Below the pieces are notes generated by a model. The model did not search any database. It saw nothing but the letters and a program-made list of their open reading frames with translations, and had not been told where the DNA came from. Shown in pieces: positions 36,401 to 50,100 of a DNA stretch of 64,000 bases (positions are counted from its first letter, which is position 1; every line of letters begins with the position of its first letter). This DNA is from Enoplolaimus lenunculus. Lineage: Eukaryota > Nematoda > Enoplea > Enoplida > Thoracostomopsidae. The position numbers and the translations under genes are program-made. The DNA lies in assembly GCA_030248215.1 (NCBI GenBank), contig JASANG010001532.1, forward strand, positions 1 through 64,000, written 5' to 3'.

Positions 36401-39400
36401 GGTTAATGTTTTAAAGGCTTATTTTTTGGGATTTTGGGATCGAGAACAGTATTGTATATTTTAGGGATTTGAATCTTCTCTGCTGAAAATATCCACGAAA
36501 CAAGGAAAACAGTTTTCGGTAAGTTGACTCAAACCTCTATTCATTTAGTTTTTTGTTAATAATTTTCAGTACAAATGCGGTGTATGCAGTGGCAATGGAG
36601 TGAAGTGAAAATTTTGTACGGTTTAAGCATGTGACACTATTATTTGATATATTGTGACGAAAAGGTATAAGGCTTATGTGTCTAAATTAAATGCGACATT
36701 TTGCATATTTAATTTTAAAGACATATTTTATGTTAATTTACAGGGTTTTGCCCGCTAAACCTAGGACTAATTTCGAGTCTATATCTAAGCTTAAACATAA
36801 ATCTAAACCTTAGAGTGAGCCTGAAATCTAAACATAAGCTTCCAGGTCTATCGATAGTTTACATGTGCCTCAGTTGGTAGGCAGCTATGATTATCATTGG
36901 CCATTTGAAAGCAACATTTTAGCAAATGCGTGCCATTTTGGTTTTTTAATTGAGATTTAAATTTTAGCCAGTCGGATTTGTTACTTTCACTGGTCGGACG
37001 TGTGCTGAATACGCGAAGCATGACTTGCAGGTTAGAAGTCGGTGGGAGGGGGGGCGGTAACCAGTTTTTGAATGAGACTTAAAAATAATGAATCGCCAAT
37101 TGGCATCATTTGAACTGACTCGAATTTCAACGTGGTATAGAAATTGACGTATTTGGTCAAATTCTCAACTGTGAATATGCACGTATATTGTAAATTTCGA
37201 ACCAGTGAACGGTGATCTTTAAAATTTAGCAAATTCCACAGCTTCGTTTTGGTCCTGCTTGCGAGCTGAATTTAGGACGTTCCGCGGCCGCAAGTTCGCT
37301 TGTTTTGAAACGTTTTACCAAGAGTGGATGATCACTCTTTATAACAAGAGTGTGCAACTGGGTACATTCTGAGTATTAAAGAATGTTCCCGGCACGCGTT
37401 GCGTTTTTGGCCTACCCCCTTTTTTAGGGGGGTCTGTATGCAGTTTTATATCGAAGTAATGCTAGGAGCAAATTGTACCCTCCCTTGTTTAAGGGGGGTA
37501 GGTGTACTGAAGCATACTGTTGATCTCTTGCTTAAACCCCACCCTTGATTGAGGGGGGTCGAACAAAAATGCAACGCGTGCTGGTACATTCTTTAATACA
37601 CAGAATGTACCCAGTTGCACACTCTTGTTATAAAGAGTGATCATCCACTCTTGGTTTTACTAACTCGCGATAGGTGTTGTGCACAACTGATCCTACGGTT
37701 CATTAACTCAGCTACATAGTTCAACAAAACATCGGCGTTTACGACGTTGTGGAATCGAAAACGTCATATTTTAGTGAATTAATGTATGAAAAATTAAAAT
37801 TTAAAATTCGACTCCTATTCAACTTGATGACTGTTTACGTTGTCTTATTCATGAATGTAGGACCTTTGGCGTTTCAGTTGCGGTATTGGTTTTTAAACGG
37901 CAGATATGCGTAGATTCGTAGCCAGATCGATATGCTATGCGGGGGATCAGGCGGTGCGCTAAAAAATTTTCATAAGGGGCATGCGAGGATTTCAGATAAC
38001 AGTCAAGCGAGGATGGAAGTTTTCTATAAAGGGGTGAAAATATATAAGACGGGCCCAGCACGCATCTTCTGCACCCCTCTCCGGACTGGCTACAACGGAT
38101 CGGATACTGGTTTTGGTTTTAGGAAATAATGACAATAATATATATATCGGCATCCATTTTTTGGTATTATTTTGTCAGAATGTACAGTTGTCTACGGTGC
38201 ACTTTAGCATATTTGTAATTAATTAATTAAGTACAGTCAAAGCACCGCTTGGGCACACAACAAGTTGCCGAAATTGCACTAAGTTTTCGGCAAAGCGATG
38301 CACATAGATCGATTTTTATATACTTTTATTATGGATATTGTATCTGCATTGATTGCAAACATTGCACTTCGAAACAACAGTTTTTAAGCAGCGGAGCTTG
38401 CAACAGATTAACAGTTGATAATAGAATCACGGCCGTAGTAGGGGTAACCTTCTCTCTCCCCTCTGGAAAATCATATTTTAAATAAAATATTTAAAAATAT
38501 ATCGTCAAAATTTGAATTTTTGTAACGTTCATTGTGTACCAATGAGTTACCGATGTTTCCATTGCAAAGTATATATTTGTTTGAATAGTCCCTGTTAATT
38601 ATAGGAGTCTGTCCTCTAGGAGGCATGGAAACTGCAGGCTTAGCAAATAATAGGCTTTGTTTGAGACTTAGGATCAGCATTATGTTTAGGCTTACGCCTA
38701 GGCTTAGGTTTCGGCTTAGACCTAGCGAGCAAGCCGCTATAATTAACATGGGTCATTTTAATTGCAATAATAAACTATCAGACCAAGTCAAGGGGAAAAA
38801 TGCAGCTAGAGCATCAATAATCAGGGTGTAACCGGATATGCGTTTTCGGTAAAAATCGGCGTCCGTTTCCGCTTTCGTTTCGGTTATCAAAATACCTTAA
38901 ATCCCGTTGTTGTTATTATTATGTTCAAAATTAGTTATAAATCACGTATCATATTTCGCACTTCTTCATTACAAATAAGTTGCAAATGTTTGATATGAAA
39001 AAAATTACGAAATTCATCCAATTTGTAAAAGATTTCGGCGTATCTGCTGTTTTTTCTTTAAAATTTTAGAAAGCCTGGTGATTATTGGCCTGCATCAATA
39101 TTGTTGCTAACAGAGAAATAAATTACCTTTGAAACGTTTTTCCGTCAATATCCGTTTTCCATTTCCATTATTTTAATCACTATTCGTTTTCGTTACTCTT
39201 ATTACTCGTTGACACCCTGATATTAATGCCTTTTTACCGGTTGATTTGTTGTTTATAGCTCGCTGCATGCACAACGCATCTCCCAGCAGTTTGCACAGAG
39301 TAGCCAGTTTGAATTATGATTTAGAGTGCACACCCGGAACTGGTGGTCTATTTATATTTCGTCATGTAAAAACCGGAACCTATGAGCGGGGTCTCTTAGA

Positions 39401-41116
39401 CAGTAGCGGTCAACTGTTGAACTTTTACGATATAAAACCTCGATAGAATAAACGTTAAAATGTATAATGTAATGTTTAGTGTTTTTTTAAATTTCTAACC
39501 TCTTTATTGTTTATAATATTTATAGTTTGAAAAAATTTGAACAGTAACTTGAAAAAAATAGTTTTATTACCAAAAACAGATTAAATTTCGTTTTAAAATA
39601 TACGACCAGCAGGGTGCAACCGGAATTCCGGTTCCGGTTCCGGTTCCGGCAATTTTTAACCTTCCGGTTCCGGTAAATTTTTACCGGATTTAAAAATTCC
39701 GGTATTATAATTTGGACGTTTTCTTAACTTTGCTAATTTTTAAGAATCTCTTTTGACAGCCACTTGTACTCCGAATATAAGCCATTGATGGTGGATTTCA
39801 CTTCAGTCGATGATGAAAATCTAAAATACAGCAAATAAAATAAATACCTATGTTCGACTAAGGTTATTTCACAAATAATAGAGCAAAAAATAAGATTAAA
39901 ATGAAATTTTTGGTGAAATGCATTTTTCATTTTCCGGTTCCGGTTCCGGTTCCGGTAAAATTTTCAAATTCCGGTTCCGGTTCCGGTAAATTGTAATTCC
40001 GGTTGCACCCTGACGAACAGTAAAAATTAGGAACGTTAGTGGAAAATTTCAAAAAAAAATTAATTTTCGATAAGTGTAACTTTACTGTTCCTACGTTGAG
40101 TTTTACAGCTTTTTCATCTTGTTAGCTTCGTTTCCGACATTTTCCTAAAACTGTTGAGTGGTGTACACAATTTGACGCAAGTACAAAGCAGTAGAGCGTT
40201 AAAATGTTCACTATTTTCAAAGTTACCACTTTCTGTCCTTCGTACAAGTTTTTTTAATGATAAAGACGCAATCATGTCATTTAGCCTGTTTAAAACGTTT
40301 AATTTCGTATAGTTTTTTTATGCTCGGCTCTCAACTCGATTATATTCGAAACGGGTAGTTTTCGAAGCTATATATAGCCACACTTCTACGATATGTGAGC
40401 CTAATGTTAAAGAATCAGCACACACACATACACACACAAACACACCGCCTAGTTGTAGGCGTCGCAGCCATGTAATTTCTGTCTCTCTCTTTTAACTCGG
40501 TGAAATTCGACCAAATTGTAGGGCGTCAAATTTGATCCTGAATTACCGCAAACGCTGCGTCTCGAGTATGCTCGTACAAATACTAAAGTCAACAACAAAA
40601 CGAAACCCGGAACTCAAACGGCAAATGGTGTTGTAGTACAACAACAAGCGCAACTTATTGCATCGCAGTCTCCACCAGTGTCTGTCGTCACACAAGGTGT
40701 TGCCACTAGCAATAGTCAGACCAATTATTGTAACGCACTGCTCAATGGCGGATCGCCACCGCAACAACAACAACAACAGCAGCTGCAACAACAACACCAA
40801 CAACAACAGCAGCTGCAACAACAACAACAACAACAACAGCAGCTGCAACAACAACACCAACAACAACAGCTGCAACCGCAACAACAACAACAGCAACAAC
40901 ATTGTATTAATAGTGTAGGTGGAGTAACATGTGTTACGTCTGTTCAGTCGCCGTTTTGCACTGCAAGCAACAATTATAGTAATTGCACATTACAACCTGC
41001 AACGTTATCCGGTGCACCATTGCATAATGCACTTGCAATTAATTGCAATACTTCACAATATCAACTCAATAATCATATTGTTGTTGCGAACGCGACTGCA
41101 GGATCGCAACAACAGC

Positions 41117-41188
<72 letters not shown>

Positions 41189-44100
41189 TAAATCAGTCAC
41201 ATCAAAATGCATCGGCGCCGTTTATACATCAGTTAGCTGGCCGTAAGTATGATTGTCAGGTGTTTGACGGGAGTGGTTTTTGGAAAATTTTGTCTTTGTG
41301 TTAATCAGCGACTCTCACATCAAAGCCAGTCGCCGTCCGTCATCGTCCGTCATCGTATGCGGTAACGTACATGAGCAATTTGCGTCGTACGATACTGCAC
41401 GTCGACGGGCGATGACGTAGAGCGGCTTGACGGCGACGAATGACGACAAACTTATTAAGAAGTATAGCGCATCCAGAATTGTTTCGCATAATTTAACGCA
41501 ATGTTCAAATTGTACACAACTATTGTATTATTTGAGTTGATATAAGCGATAAAATATATTTGCAAAATTCAAACACAGTTGCTATTGCTCTATATGTGCA
41601 CACGCACATGCCATAAGCATTATATCTATTATCATGGTACCTATTTGGATGCACATCCACTAAGCACAACTCAATTGCACTTTATAGGAATCGGCAACCT
41701 TTTTGATCTGTTGTTTTCTTGTGCAGTAATGTTGTCAGACATTGGCCCGTATTCACCAATGTGTGTATTGCTATAGCACCTATCAACGGTTAGCGATAGG
41801 TTATCAAACTGACGAATTCCTGCAGATGCAGATTTCATAGTTTGCGTTGCACTGAGGAAGGGTAAAATCGATTGCAAAAATGTGCTGTAATTTTAAGCTC
41901 ATCATTTGCTGATTCGAAAGTTACAAGACCTATCGTTATCTGCTGATATGTGCTACGCACATTTGACAATTTGATCACAAGCTTGTATCAAAGATAATCG
42001 AATTAATTCAGGCTGTTCCTTTTGGAGATCACGATCATTTGTCTTCGACTCTTACGCGTTAGTCCGACAACTTATATATGATTCAAAATCTTGTGGACTA
42101 GTAGGCTAAAGTTTAGGCTTGGGCTTATAAAAAGTTTTCGGACGAAAAAATTTAAGGCAATACTGACAATAAATACGATTTTAGTTGATTTTCTTGAGGA
42201 GATGCAACTTTAGAGAACGGTTTGAAATACTTTGAGGCCTGTGCAAATCAGATTGTGGCGTGTTTAATTACTGTAGTGACCCGAATAAGAGGGTGTGGGG
42301 TAATAAGCGGCGGGGTCCCCATTTTGAGTCATCAATAGGAGTCCGTATCCCTAATAAGAGTCTGTAACCGGATAGAGTCCCTAAACCCTAATTAGAGTCC
42401 GTAATTGTCAATTATCCCTAATTGTAGCCGCATAAATGACTCCTGGACCAGATAATTTGAGTTTGAATTTTTAAGGCGAACGTTGCATGATCGCTCAAGC
42501 TCTTGACACGAGACAAATAAACGTTTAATTCAACAGATAATTGTAGTACCGGATATATATCAGTAACGAAGGGTGGCGGCGCGTGGGTTAAAAATAAATA
42601 ACATTCCGTAACCGAATAACAAGGGGTTTCCCACTGGAGAGGCGAAATAAATATCAGTCCCCCCTCTTATTTGGGTCATTACAGCACAGCACGAATTACA
42701 AATTAAAGACACTTGCCGCAAGTTTTCACTGTGTTACAGTTGTTTTATGGATGGTTTTTGTCTTAAGTTTAGTTTTGAAACCATACGCAGTTTTATTATT
42801 AATGCTGAACTGGGATGTTTAACAGTTTATCTCACAGCATACCTACGCTCAGGTTCACAGGTTCAAAAAACGTTTGCCTAAACGTCAGCCGAAACCTAAT
42901 AGTCTTTGCTTGAATCTTTTACTAAAACTTGGAGCTTTAAATTTTTACTGTGGGAGATAGTGTACAAGAGCCGTAAATTACGTTAAAATTGCGGTACATG
43001 TTATTTAAGAGGCGTCCAGGTTTCTGGTGGGTCTATAAAATAGTAGGCTGAGATTCTAGATTACATTTTTTGCTTAGGCTTAAGCTTAGGCTTAGGAACT
43101 CATTCTTGCAACGCTTACGCTTAGGCTTAGACTTAGGAATACGCTTAATCTACTGTTACGCCCCTTAAAGTAACATTGGCTAAATTGCTAAATTTTTGAA
43201 TAAATTTTGTTGCAGTTGAAGGTCTCAGTCGATCAGATTAGCAACTGTCTTTTAGTGCAGTTTCATAATGCACGTTTCTTATAAGCTAAAATCGTGTAGA
43301 ATCAAATATATACGGTTTCCAGTTTTAGCTTGTGTTTTTGGTCAATTGTTTATTTTGTAGCAATATAAAGTTTTGCGGTTTTTTAAGTAAAGTTTTGTCT
43401 GAGTTTAGAGTTTAGTATAGTTTTGAAATGTATTATGTCGCGGCCACTGCAGTAATGTGACCATAACGCCAATATGGCTAGCCACTGCACCAATTGTTAC
43501 AGTAGCTGAAACAACAGCTCTTAATTGGTTTAAAACAATCAACTAAAACGGTCTCTGTGTAACGTGATTGGTCCAATTTACGCAGTACGCTTCATAGGTA
43601 AACAAGAGAATGCGTACTATATCGGGCATAACGTAGTGTTAGTGGTCCTAGCATTTAGTTAAATGTTTTTGAATGGTTCGAATTGTTACTTGCTGTTATG
43701 AGAATCGTTTTGATTTGCCCACACAAACAAGTCGAGGGACGTTGTAATACGATGGTTTATAGCCACTGCGACAATTTGTGCCGTGGTTTGGAAGTTATAT
43801 TGGTGTTCATTTTAATGCGGTGGCTGCGACATATTTAGCGAGTATAGGCGACTTACAGAAAGAGTTATCGTGGGTTTTACTGAGAAATAATTGTTTGTTT
43901 TGTAGATGAATTCATATTCAGTTTTGGACTGAGAAAGTGTGAAATTTCGTCGACTTATAATTATACTCTACGTTGAACAAAGTATATCGCGCGTTGTTGC
44001 AGCAAAAAGTATCGGAAAATTCCGGTGAAAAATTAACATCGGATTTAATATCGGAACCAGATTGCGAAAAATACCGCATTTCCCTACGGTTCCTGGAATC

Positions 44101-47100
44101 TATCCTGTTGCACCATAGCTTTGACGTAAGATTTTTATTTTGGATGCACGAACGGTAAAACTCGACAGGGTACAACCGGTTGTGAAAGCTATCTGATCCA
44201 GAGATCAACAAAATTTACCATAGGAAAAAATCAATTAGTTAAAACAACGTTTAAGTTATCATTTTAGCGAATGTCTGTAGAATTGCCAAAAAACTTGGAT
44301 TCATTCCTTTCATTCCTTAAAATTGTATCAAAACCTAAAGCCGAACTACCGAACGATATATGCAGTTTTTGTAAAACTACGAAAAATTTCACAACTGAAA
44401 TGGTAGGAAAATCCGGCAGAACTTCTATATCGCGATGATTTGAAAATTTTGTATTTTGAGTTTGTTGTAGTTCGAAAATGTTTGTTTTTGCAATGCTTAG
44501 CTTCAAATTTTATCGAAATGGGCAAATATAAAACTCCAATTGAATTATCAATATAAGTAGGCATATTCTAACCCATAGGTTTGCCTGGCGCATTTTCTTA
44601 AACACCCCTGATAAGATATAGATGTTACAAAAATATACACTATAAAGAGATATGAAGCCCCAGCCTAAGCGTAATGGTGGGCATATATCAATGTGAACCG
44701 GAATTTCGATTGCGGCATTTTTTCACCTTCCGGTTTCGGTTCCGGTAAATTTTTACCGGTTTTAAAACTTCCGGTACTAGATATTTTACTAAAAAATGAC
44801 GATAAAAAAATAAATAGATTTCATTAGTACAGTATGTAAACCTTCACAATCGCCAAAAATAAACCATCGAAGGTAGATTTGGCTTCCGTGGATTATGAAA
44901 ATCTAAAATACAGCAGATAAAGTGAATACCTATCTCCAACTTGGGTTATTTCACCAATAATATTACAAAAAAGAGAATTAAAATTAATTTTTCGGTGGCA
45001 TAGCTTGTATTTTCCTTTTTTGGTTCCGGTTCCGTTTTCGGTAATTTTAAAATTCCGGTTCTGGTAAATTGTAATTCCGGTTGCACTCTGGCTTATACCT
45101 AAGCCTAAGCCGAAGCAAAAAATAATCTTCAACTTAAGCTTACTCTATTACAGTCCCCGAGAAACACGTTCCGTCCCTGATCTTTATATGGTCCAAAAAC
45201 ACAAACATTGAGCGAGTCCTCCTATAATTCAGAATCGTTACGCGTTCTGGACTTCTAAGCAACGGCAACTTTCGGAATAAACAATCGAGATTTCTATTTT
45301 ATTAAAGCTGGAACGCCAACGATGCGTAAATTTATTTTTGAATACTGTTTCAACTAATGTTTGATCAGGTTGAATAAATATTTTTTAGAGAAAATAGAAA
45401 AACTCAATGGTGGTGAAAGCAAAAATTTTGGGTTTCCTTCATTGTTTGTAAGTTAGTGCTGCAAATATTGCAACAGCGTACTACTTCACTCTACTCACAG
45501 CTCATAATTTTATTGGAGGAAAAACGAGAAAACAATCACTTTTATATAGGTTTTTGAGCAACCTGCTTCATTATAAGGTAAAAAAATTGGCACTCGCTCG
45601 TAAAAGTTTTGCGTAGACCTTCCGCAGACACCACAGAAAGTCAACTAATTACCATTGGCCAAACGTTGCGGTTGGTCGAATGATAGTAAATCATTGCAAC
45701 ACTTTTGGATTGGTTAAAGTTTTGATTAATATTTTTAGACGACATGCTCGCATCAATATACGCAGCAGCCGCAGCGAACGGACAACATTGTTCGACAAGC
45801 GTGGGCGGTGGAAACGGAATCACAACTGCGAATTTGTTACGACTATCACCTGGAACTAATGGCATTTTAGGTCATCATGGATTTCCGGTTAGCTTGCCGA
45901 ACAATAACGCAAACTTAATGACAGGTTCGCCGTTCGCAATTGCAAATCCAATGACAAGTGTTAACGGAATGCCGTCGGCGCTTAAATTATCGGTTAGTGT
46001 ATGTGTAGAAGGATGATGGTAAGATTAGTAGCGCCGGATACACAAGGTCATTAGATGAGATATATTTGTGAAATTAGTCAAGCAACTCCCGGACACATTT
46101 TTATGGGGGTCGCCTTTTTATTGTACTGTCGTGTGAAAAAGTGACCCCCATTAAAGACACTGTCGGTCATTTTAACACGACCAATATAGATATAAAATAT
46201 TGACCCTATGAAAAAAATGATTCCCGTTTCATTTAGCCAAATATTGCAGCAGGAAAGACTTGGAGCGGATCCCGACAGAAAATTCCTGAACTTGCAATTG
46301 CAAATGGGTCTGATATGACCGGTGGTCTCTTTTTAATTGCATCATTTTTTCATACAGTAGTACAATAAAAATGTGACCCCATAAAAATCTGTTCGGCTGG
46401 TATTTGTGACACTGGTTTAAACTTCAAACCTATATATTAATGCTGAAATGCGCCACATATGTATTTTGGGCAACTTTCCAGCATTACTTTGTTCACAATA
46501 TTTTGTTACAACAGAAAAGTGATTGTTCTGTGGAAAGAAAATTTGCGTACAGATGGCTGTTTATTCGCTAACGTTTGCGCAATGCGCAAAACCGGGTGAC
46601 TAGTTTGTTTTAATTTACGATCGTCAGAGTTGTGAACAGGCGGTGAAAATGTGAATGGCGCAAAAGCTTATTTCACAGTAAAAACTATTCTAGGCGGTTC
46701 AGGCTTGTGAAGTGCGGATTTTCAGTTTAATTCTCATTTTGGTGCTCAATTAATATCAGAACAGTTTTTGGTTCAAAGTTTGCACACTGATAGCCGGATA
46801 GGAAATATATGCCGAAGGATTTGCCAAGCGAGTGTGGCTTTCAGTCAGATATGGCTCTAGGGCACTTTACAAAAGGTTCACTATGTGTCTTCGGTAAGCT
46901 AAGACTAAATTTAAGCATCGAAATTGGAAAATTATTTGCCTAACAACGTTGGTCAATTTTATATCAAACCAGCAATCAAGAGTCTTATGCCATATTGAAA
47001 TGGATCCTCTTCCAAACCGGAGAGTTTAGAAACTTGTCGTAAAAGTTGTGTTTCGGGATTGTAAGTGAGTTCCGATAGAACCTTGATTTCTCAAGAATAA

Positions 47101-50100
47101 GTAAATAAGATGATTTCGGACGCTAATTTTCAATGATGCTTTTCCAGGTTATATCAAACGACAGTGTGCAATCCTTTTAACAGGAGCATGAAACATATCG
47201 CACATTGTTCAAGTGCTGCGCTAGTTTTTGTAATACGTATATGTTAGTTTAAATCTGGAAGGTTGGTTTTAATAATTCCCAAACTTCGAAAACAGTTATT
47301 TCTCTTGCAACACAAACAATTTCGTTTTTGTCAAATTCTGCGAACATATTCCATTTACGCCCTTGTTTTTTTACTGTTGGAATCAGTAGTAACCTACAAT
47401 ATTTTAAATTTGAAATCTATTTCAGCCGCCTGGCGTCGCAGTAACGCCGGTAGACTTAGCTAGCGCCCAACAAGCGGCTGCCGCATACGCCGCCGCCGCA
47501 ACTGCGAACGGTACTCTGTCCCAGCCGGCTTTGGCAGCCCTGTTCGCCAGCCGACATCATCAAGCACAACAAGCTGAGCCGCACCACGCATACTCGCTAG
47601 GATCAGACGATCTGTCATCGTTAAACGGTTGTATTTCAAACGCAAGCAGCACAAACAATTTACTTAGCTCAAATGGACTTTCGGGGAGCTCGTTGAGTCT
47701 TAATCAGCATCCATCAACGCCAGTTCACCACCATAATTTGCTCGCAAGTTATCCAGCAGCAGCCGGTGCTGCGTTTTCGGGCTTTAACGGCGGCGTTTAT
47801 ACGCCGATTATGGCCGCAAACGGCGCCGCCGCAGCACATCTGTTGGCGGCACCAGTGGCGATCGCCACACCTTCCGCAGCAGCAGCAGCCACTGCTGCTG
47901 CGATGCTTAATCCGCACGCTGCAGCTGCTGCTGCGTTGACTGGTGTTAATTTGGCGACTGCAGCCAGTATACCGACAGCTGCTGGAAGCAATCCGCCGTG
48001 TTCGACGCTGTTTGTCGCCAATTTGGGATCGTCTGTGAGTGAAGATGAGCTCAAAGAAGTGTTTTCGAGGTGAGTCGGGGTTGCGGTTAGCTGGAAGGTG
48101 CTTGAGGGATTGAAAATGTGGTTGGGTTGAATTGAAGCTGAAATTTTATAGAGTGTGTGAGAGAGGTGTCAGCGTAAATGGGAGGATGTTGTGAGTAATG
48201 GTCAGTGGGTTGCAATGGTGTTTGGTTGATGTTGAAAAGTGACGGGTGTTAAGGTTGGGATTAGGTGAAACCTACAGTAGGAATGTGAGATGAATGAAAC
48301 TGAGAGGTATAGGCATCGACGTATCGTGAGATTTGGACCACATTCGGACAATTATTAAGCATTATGTGTTAGAAGGGGCCGAAAAGTTGAAGGAAGTAGT
48401 CGATTTTGTCGTCGCAACATTCCAAATGTGGCGTTATGAACAACAATCGTTGTATGTCAGTGTAGGGAGCGAGAATTTTATGGTTGTAAGAGAAGGCAGT
48501 CTTGGCAAGGAGTTGAGGAGTTTATTTCGTCAACACACATATTGTATACGCCCCGGATTATACGCAATTTTGTATTGTAGAACTCGTTGCGTTCAATATT
48601 GGTATGTGTTTTTTGTTTCAGTTTCACTGGCTTTTGTCGAATGCGAATGCATAATAAAAATGGTTCACCCGTCGCGTTTGTTGAATACCAAGTAGGTTGA
48701 TATTAAATTATAGACTATTATCAGTGTGTATCTATGTCATTAGTTTTTTTATTTTTAATTTTGATAATTATGTTCTCATATGATTAGTGTACATATTGAG
48801 CATTGTATAATTTCCGAAGTTTCATTAAAAACACAGTGGATGGGTTTCTGAAACCCTTATAGTACTTATTAAGTTCGTGCTAAGTATTTACTTAACCATT
48901 TTATTGTTTTCAAAAGGTTAAGTTAAGTAAACACTTAAGTTGCTTACTAAATTTGATATATTACAGATTATTAACAGTGCAGGCGTATATACTAACCTTG
49001 GTGTAATTGAAATTGTAGACTCATTGTACCTGCACAGTATAAGGCAAAGCTAATACTTTCTTGTTATAAGAATGGCTTACATTTGGCGTCTCTTTGTTTT
49101 TGTTCTAACGTTTAAGTACTTAAGTGGACAGTTTGAGTACTCACTTTTTAAGTAAATACTTAAAGTAAGATTTCAGAAACCCAACCAGTGTTGAATAGCT
49201 TGATAGTTGGTATATAAACAAGTCTAAAGTGTTGAATGTGTTAAAGCATAGGAACTAATATAATTATTTGAATGATTTATGCTATACAATTGACGTTTTT
49301 TTATTATTTTATTTTTTTATTTGTTGTTTAATGCTTTATTTAATACTTTAGGATGTTCGCCAAGCAACCCAGGCGATGGCCAGTCTTCAAGGATTCATTT
49401 TGTTGTCGTCGGATCGTGGTGGAATTCGAATTGAGTACGCAAAGAATAAAATGGGTGATTCACAGGTATTCACTTTTAGCAGGCAATTTGACATTTGTTC
49501 ATAGTTTTAATGGTAAATCAAACAGGTACCCCCCTCCCGTAATCAAACCACCATGTTACAGGGTCAAAAAATTTCACGCGGAGCCATGCGGGGGTTTGCA
49601 TCACTTAAAGGTGGAGTTAAAATATAAATGGGGTTGCTAGGCAGAAACGGGGTTCGCTTGGCTCATCGCCCTTGGCTATTTTTCCATTAGGACGCTGCGG
49701 TTTCTGTCGAAGACGTTTAACGTTTTTTATAACTTTTAACAAAAGCCTGAACCTAGACCTGAGTTTGTTAGTAATTCATTTACCTTATAGAGCACCATAA
49801 CTTCAATAATGGTCATACACGTATCGAATAGAATAGCTTTCCGCTACGATACGTATAGATAGATAGATATCCATCATAGAGACCTCGAGGTGTTTAGACA
49901 CAGTTGGTCCGTTACACAGTCTCTGTACGATACGTATACTCACTAAATTATAGTTCTACATTTAGACAGGTAACTCATGAAAGGTTTGAATAAAGTGTTA
50001 GGTAGGCACTGTACTTTTTGAAATTTTTTAATTGTTTGCTGAAATGTTGACGGCGTCCGTCAGCGTCCGTCGCCACGGCACCACTAGTATTTCTAGTGAA

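Noticed and set aside
39259-39446. Alternative last exon of mec-8
   Set aside because: The preceding mec-8 exon ends in phase 0; reading this exon in phase 0 hits a stop after 14 codons.
48333-48695. 120-codon open frame on the + strand in mec-8
   Set aside because: It lies mostly in intron 7 and overlaps exon 8 in a different frame; the RRM2 RNP1 sequence is in the other frame.
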